Below, piece after piece: positions 61,801 through 64,000 of a stretch of 64,000 bases of DNA. This DNA is from Siphonodentalium dalli (Eukaryota; Mollusca; Scaphopoda; Gadilida; Siphonodentaliidae), in contig CP136061.1 in the NCBI GenBank assembly GCA_032622095.1, forward strand, positions 265,208,077 to 265,272,076, given 5' to 3'. The notes under the pieces are model-generated. The model worked only from the letters and a program-made list of their open reading frames with translations, was not told where the DNA came from and searched no databases. Position numbers and translations under genes: made by a program. Positions within the stretch are counted from its first letter, which is position 1; each line of letters begins with the position of its first letter.

Positions 61801-64000
61801 TTGTTTTGAATATTGTGATCAGCTAGTTACATTGATTATTTGTTATAAATTTTGTCTGATTCAGAGACGAATAACATTTTGTTTATTGGAATGAATATGG
61901 GCCCACATTCAAAGTTTGAAGCCCCAAATCTCCGCCAGTTTTTAACGGATTTACAATCTGTTTTCAGTTTTATGATCAACGTGTATGGTAGATGTTATAT
62001 ATCAAGTTTCATATGATTCGGAGACGAAATAAATTTTGGTACCCCGGACCACCCCTCCCTTGACCCACAACACTGAACCGACACTGGCAAAATTTGGCTC
62101 ATCGCGTGCTCTCTTCAGACCGCACGCATTGGCGTATCAGATGACATCCAAAGTTTGACATCTTCGGAGGAGATGTGATCACAAGCATATGGGGCCAAAT
62201 TTGCATTGTTTGAAGGCCCACAACTCTGTCATTTTTCAATGGATTTTCGAAATTCTTTCAGTTTCTAGATCGGTTGGCGGTATGGGTGTTATATACCAAG
62301 TTTCATCCGATTCGGAGAAGAATAAAAAATTGGTACCCCGGACCACCCCTCCCCTGACCCACAACACTGAACCGACACTGGCAAAAGTTGGCCCATCGCG
62401 TGCTCTCTTCAGACCGCACGCATTGGCGTATCAGATGACATCCAAAGTTCTACATCTTCGGAGGAGATGTGCGCACAAGCACATGGGACCAAATTGCAAA
62501 CTTTGAGGGCCCGTAACTCTTGCATTTCTTCTCGGATTACAAAAATCCTTTCCGGTATGGGTTTGTTTTCGTTCAGGGAATCTACATACTTAAATAGATG
62601 AATGTCTAATAATAAAAAAAATTGCGAAAATTTTGCCCCCACCCCAGTGTAAAAATATATGTCCAACCCTGTCAAATTTTCTTCTTCGGACTAAGCTGAC
62701 AACGGTCAACACGACTACAAAAACCAAATACAGTTATCTGGAATGATATGGGAGGACAACAGAGTACAATAAAATAGAGGTTTGCCAACTATGGGCGGTA
62801 ACTCTTCAGGGAAAGCGCGGACACAAGTTTTTATGCCCGTGGGCAGTAGTGCATATCGAGATGTGCATACGGTCTAATTTTCGATGCTCTGCTTCTTATA
62901 ATTTCCGAGATAATAAAATGACATTTTTTCAAATAAAGGGAGATAACTCCTCGGTGAAAGTGCGGACAAAATCGTTATGGGCCCTAGGCATAGAACTCAT
63001 GTACACCAACATACTTACCAAGTTTTAGTGTCCTACTTCTTGTACTTTTCGAGTAATAGTGGTTACAAAAGTGTCAAGTATAATAATAATAATAACAATG
63101 AAAAATAATCGCAAAAGGGCCATAACTCCGCCAAGAAACATTGGGCGGAAATCCGGATACCATTATATTTAGTAAACCTTCGATGCCTATATTCGCTAGA
63201 GATTTCGCGTTCCTACTGCAATCAGTTTCTGAGTATTTCGAAATAAACGGAAAACGACCTCAGTAGAAAAACAATATACTTCCTTGGTTACACCATGGAA
63301 GTATAATAATAGGGCAAATCATGAGCTGAATAAATCGCAGTTAAGGGACGGAAAATATGAAGTAGGATGATTATGTCTTTCCCTTAACACGTGTAGGTTG
63401 ATCTCAAGTGTTTGGAAGTGACCCCACCCCTGCCTCGAAATTGGGTGACGAGATTTGGAAATAGTCAAACCCGGCCCAAAATGCGATTTTTGAGAGCCCG
63501 TAACTCCGTTATTTTCCAATTGATTTTGAAATTGTTTTGAATATTGTGATCAGCTAGTTACATTGATTATTTGTTATAAATTTTGTCTGATTCAGAGACG
63601 AATAACATTTTGTTTATTGGAATGAATATGGGCCCACATTCAAAGTTTGAAGCCCCAAATCTCCGCCAGTTTTTAACGGATTTACAATCTGTTTTCAGTT
63701 TTATGATCAACGTGTATGGTAGATGTTATATATCAAGTTTCATATGATTCGGAGACGAAATAAATTTTGGTACCCCGGACCACCCCTCCCTTGACCCACA
63801 ACACTGAACCGACACTGGCAAAATTTGGCTCATCGCGTGCTCTCTTCAGACCGCACGCATTGGCGTATCAGATGACATCCAAAGTTTGACATCTTCGGAG
63901 GAGATGTGATCACAAGCATATGGGGCCAAATTTGCATTGTTTGAAGGCCCACAACTCTGTCATTTTTCAATGGATTTTCGAAATTCTTTCAGTTTCTAGA
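55856..64000 (+). repeat. Array D: diverged 1731-bp satellite, about 4.7 copies, open at right edge
   Basis: Begins mid-unit at GTTTGCCAACTATGGGCGG (module M6). Hairpins start at 56352, 58083, 59814, 61545 and 63276, exactly 1731 bp apart. The copies look identical to one another but differ from array C at many sites (for example CTCCGCCAAGAAAC for CTCTGTCAAAATAT, GTGAAAGTGCGG for GGGAAAACGCGG, GGGCCCTAGGCATAG). They keep the unrearranged GGGACCAAATTGCAAAC. The differences alter residues freely in all shared short frames, arguing against coding. The array continues beyond the window. Confidence 0.97.

Noticed and set aside
1-64000. rDNA, histone or other coding tandem array
   Set aside because: No rRNA-like, histone-like or other conserved coding or RNA sequence was seen in either unit.
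1-64000. LTR retrotransposon or DNA transposon with transposase
   Set aside because: No reverse transcriptase, integrase, transposase or Rep/helicase motif appears in any frame; only non-autonomous structures are supported.

Overview
This window is eukaryotic, non-coding, AT-rich satellite DNA. Almost all of it consists of long head-to-tail arrays of kilobase-scale repeat units, separated by three spacers that are themselves repetitive. I find no convincing protein-coding gene. The short modules that make up the units (cores such as GGGAGATAACTC, GGGCCATAACTC and GGCCCGTAACTC, plus AAGGTCAAATCGTGACC in the spacers) look to me like dispersed repeats of mollusc genomes. That assignment comes from memory of such repeats and not from a search, so treat it as a moderate-confidence guess.

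Layout. (1) 1-28988: array A, about 20.9 copies of a 1383-bp unit, open at the left window edge. (2) 28989-31239: spacer 1. (3) 31240-40236: array B, about 6.5 copies of the 1383-bp unit in two subtypes. (4) 40237-42211: a switch into a second family, with a doubled 214-bp hinge block and one nearly complete 1731-bp-family copy. (5) 42212-45094: spacer 2, which includes a tandem pair of tRNA-derived SINE-like elements and the only stretch that looks single-copy. (6) 45095-54442: array C, about 5.4 copies of the 1731-bp unit. (7) 54443-55855: spacer 3, a paralogue of spacer 2. (8) 55856-64000: array D, about 4.7 copies of a diverged 1731-bp unit, open at the right edge.

The two unit families are diverged homologues. 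Each is a higher-order repeat made of degenerate modules of the RTAACTC type, spaced at about 145 bp or about twice that. The 1383-bp unit has five modules and the 1731-bp unit seven. Both carry a 'hinge': an (AAT)n tract followed by a hairpin with ATACTTCC/GGAAGTAT arms.

The most interesting signal is how the hinge behaves. Switches between subtypes or families fall at or around it (17.7-18.0 kb, 37.0-37.7 kb, 40.2 kb, 40.48 kb). At two of these the hairpin itself is duplicated, by different lengths. Three arrays end on the right with the same module: (AAT)n, CTAGAGG, a palindrome, then ATACTTCCAT. Read on the minus strand this looks like a Helitron 3' terminus (hairpin, 10 nt ending in CTAG, then T), with stems that differ in sequence but keep the same spacing. 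Array left ends, by contrast, lie at arbitrary unit phases. I infer a satellite system spread and homogenised by recombination or rolling-circle-like events that use the hinge, associated with non-autonomous Helitron-like elements. This is an inference; no transposase or Rep/helicase gene is present in the window.
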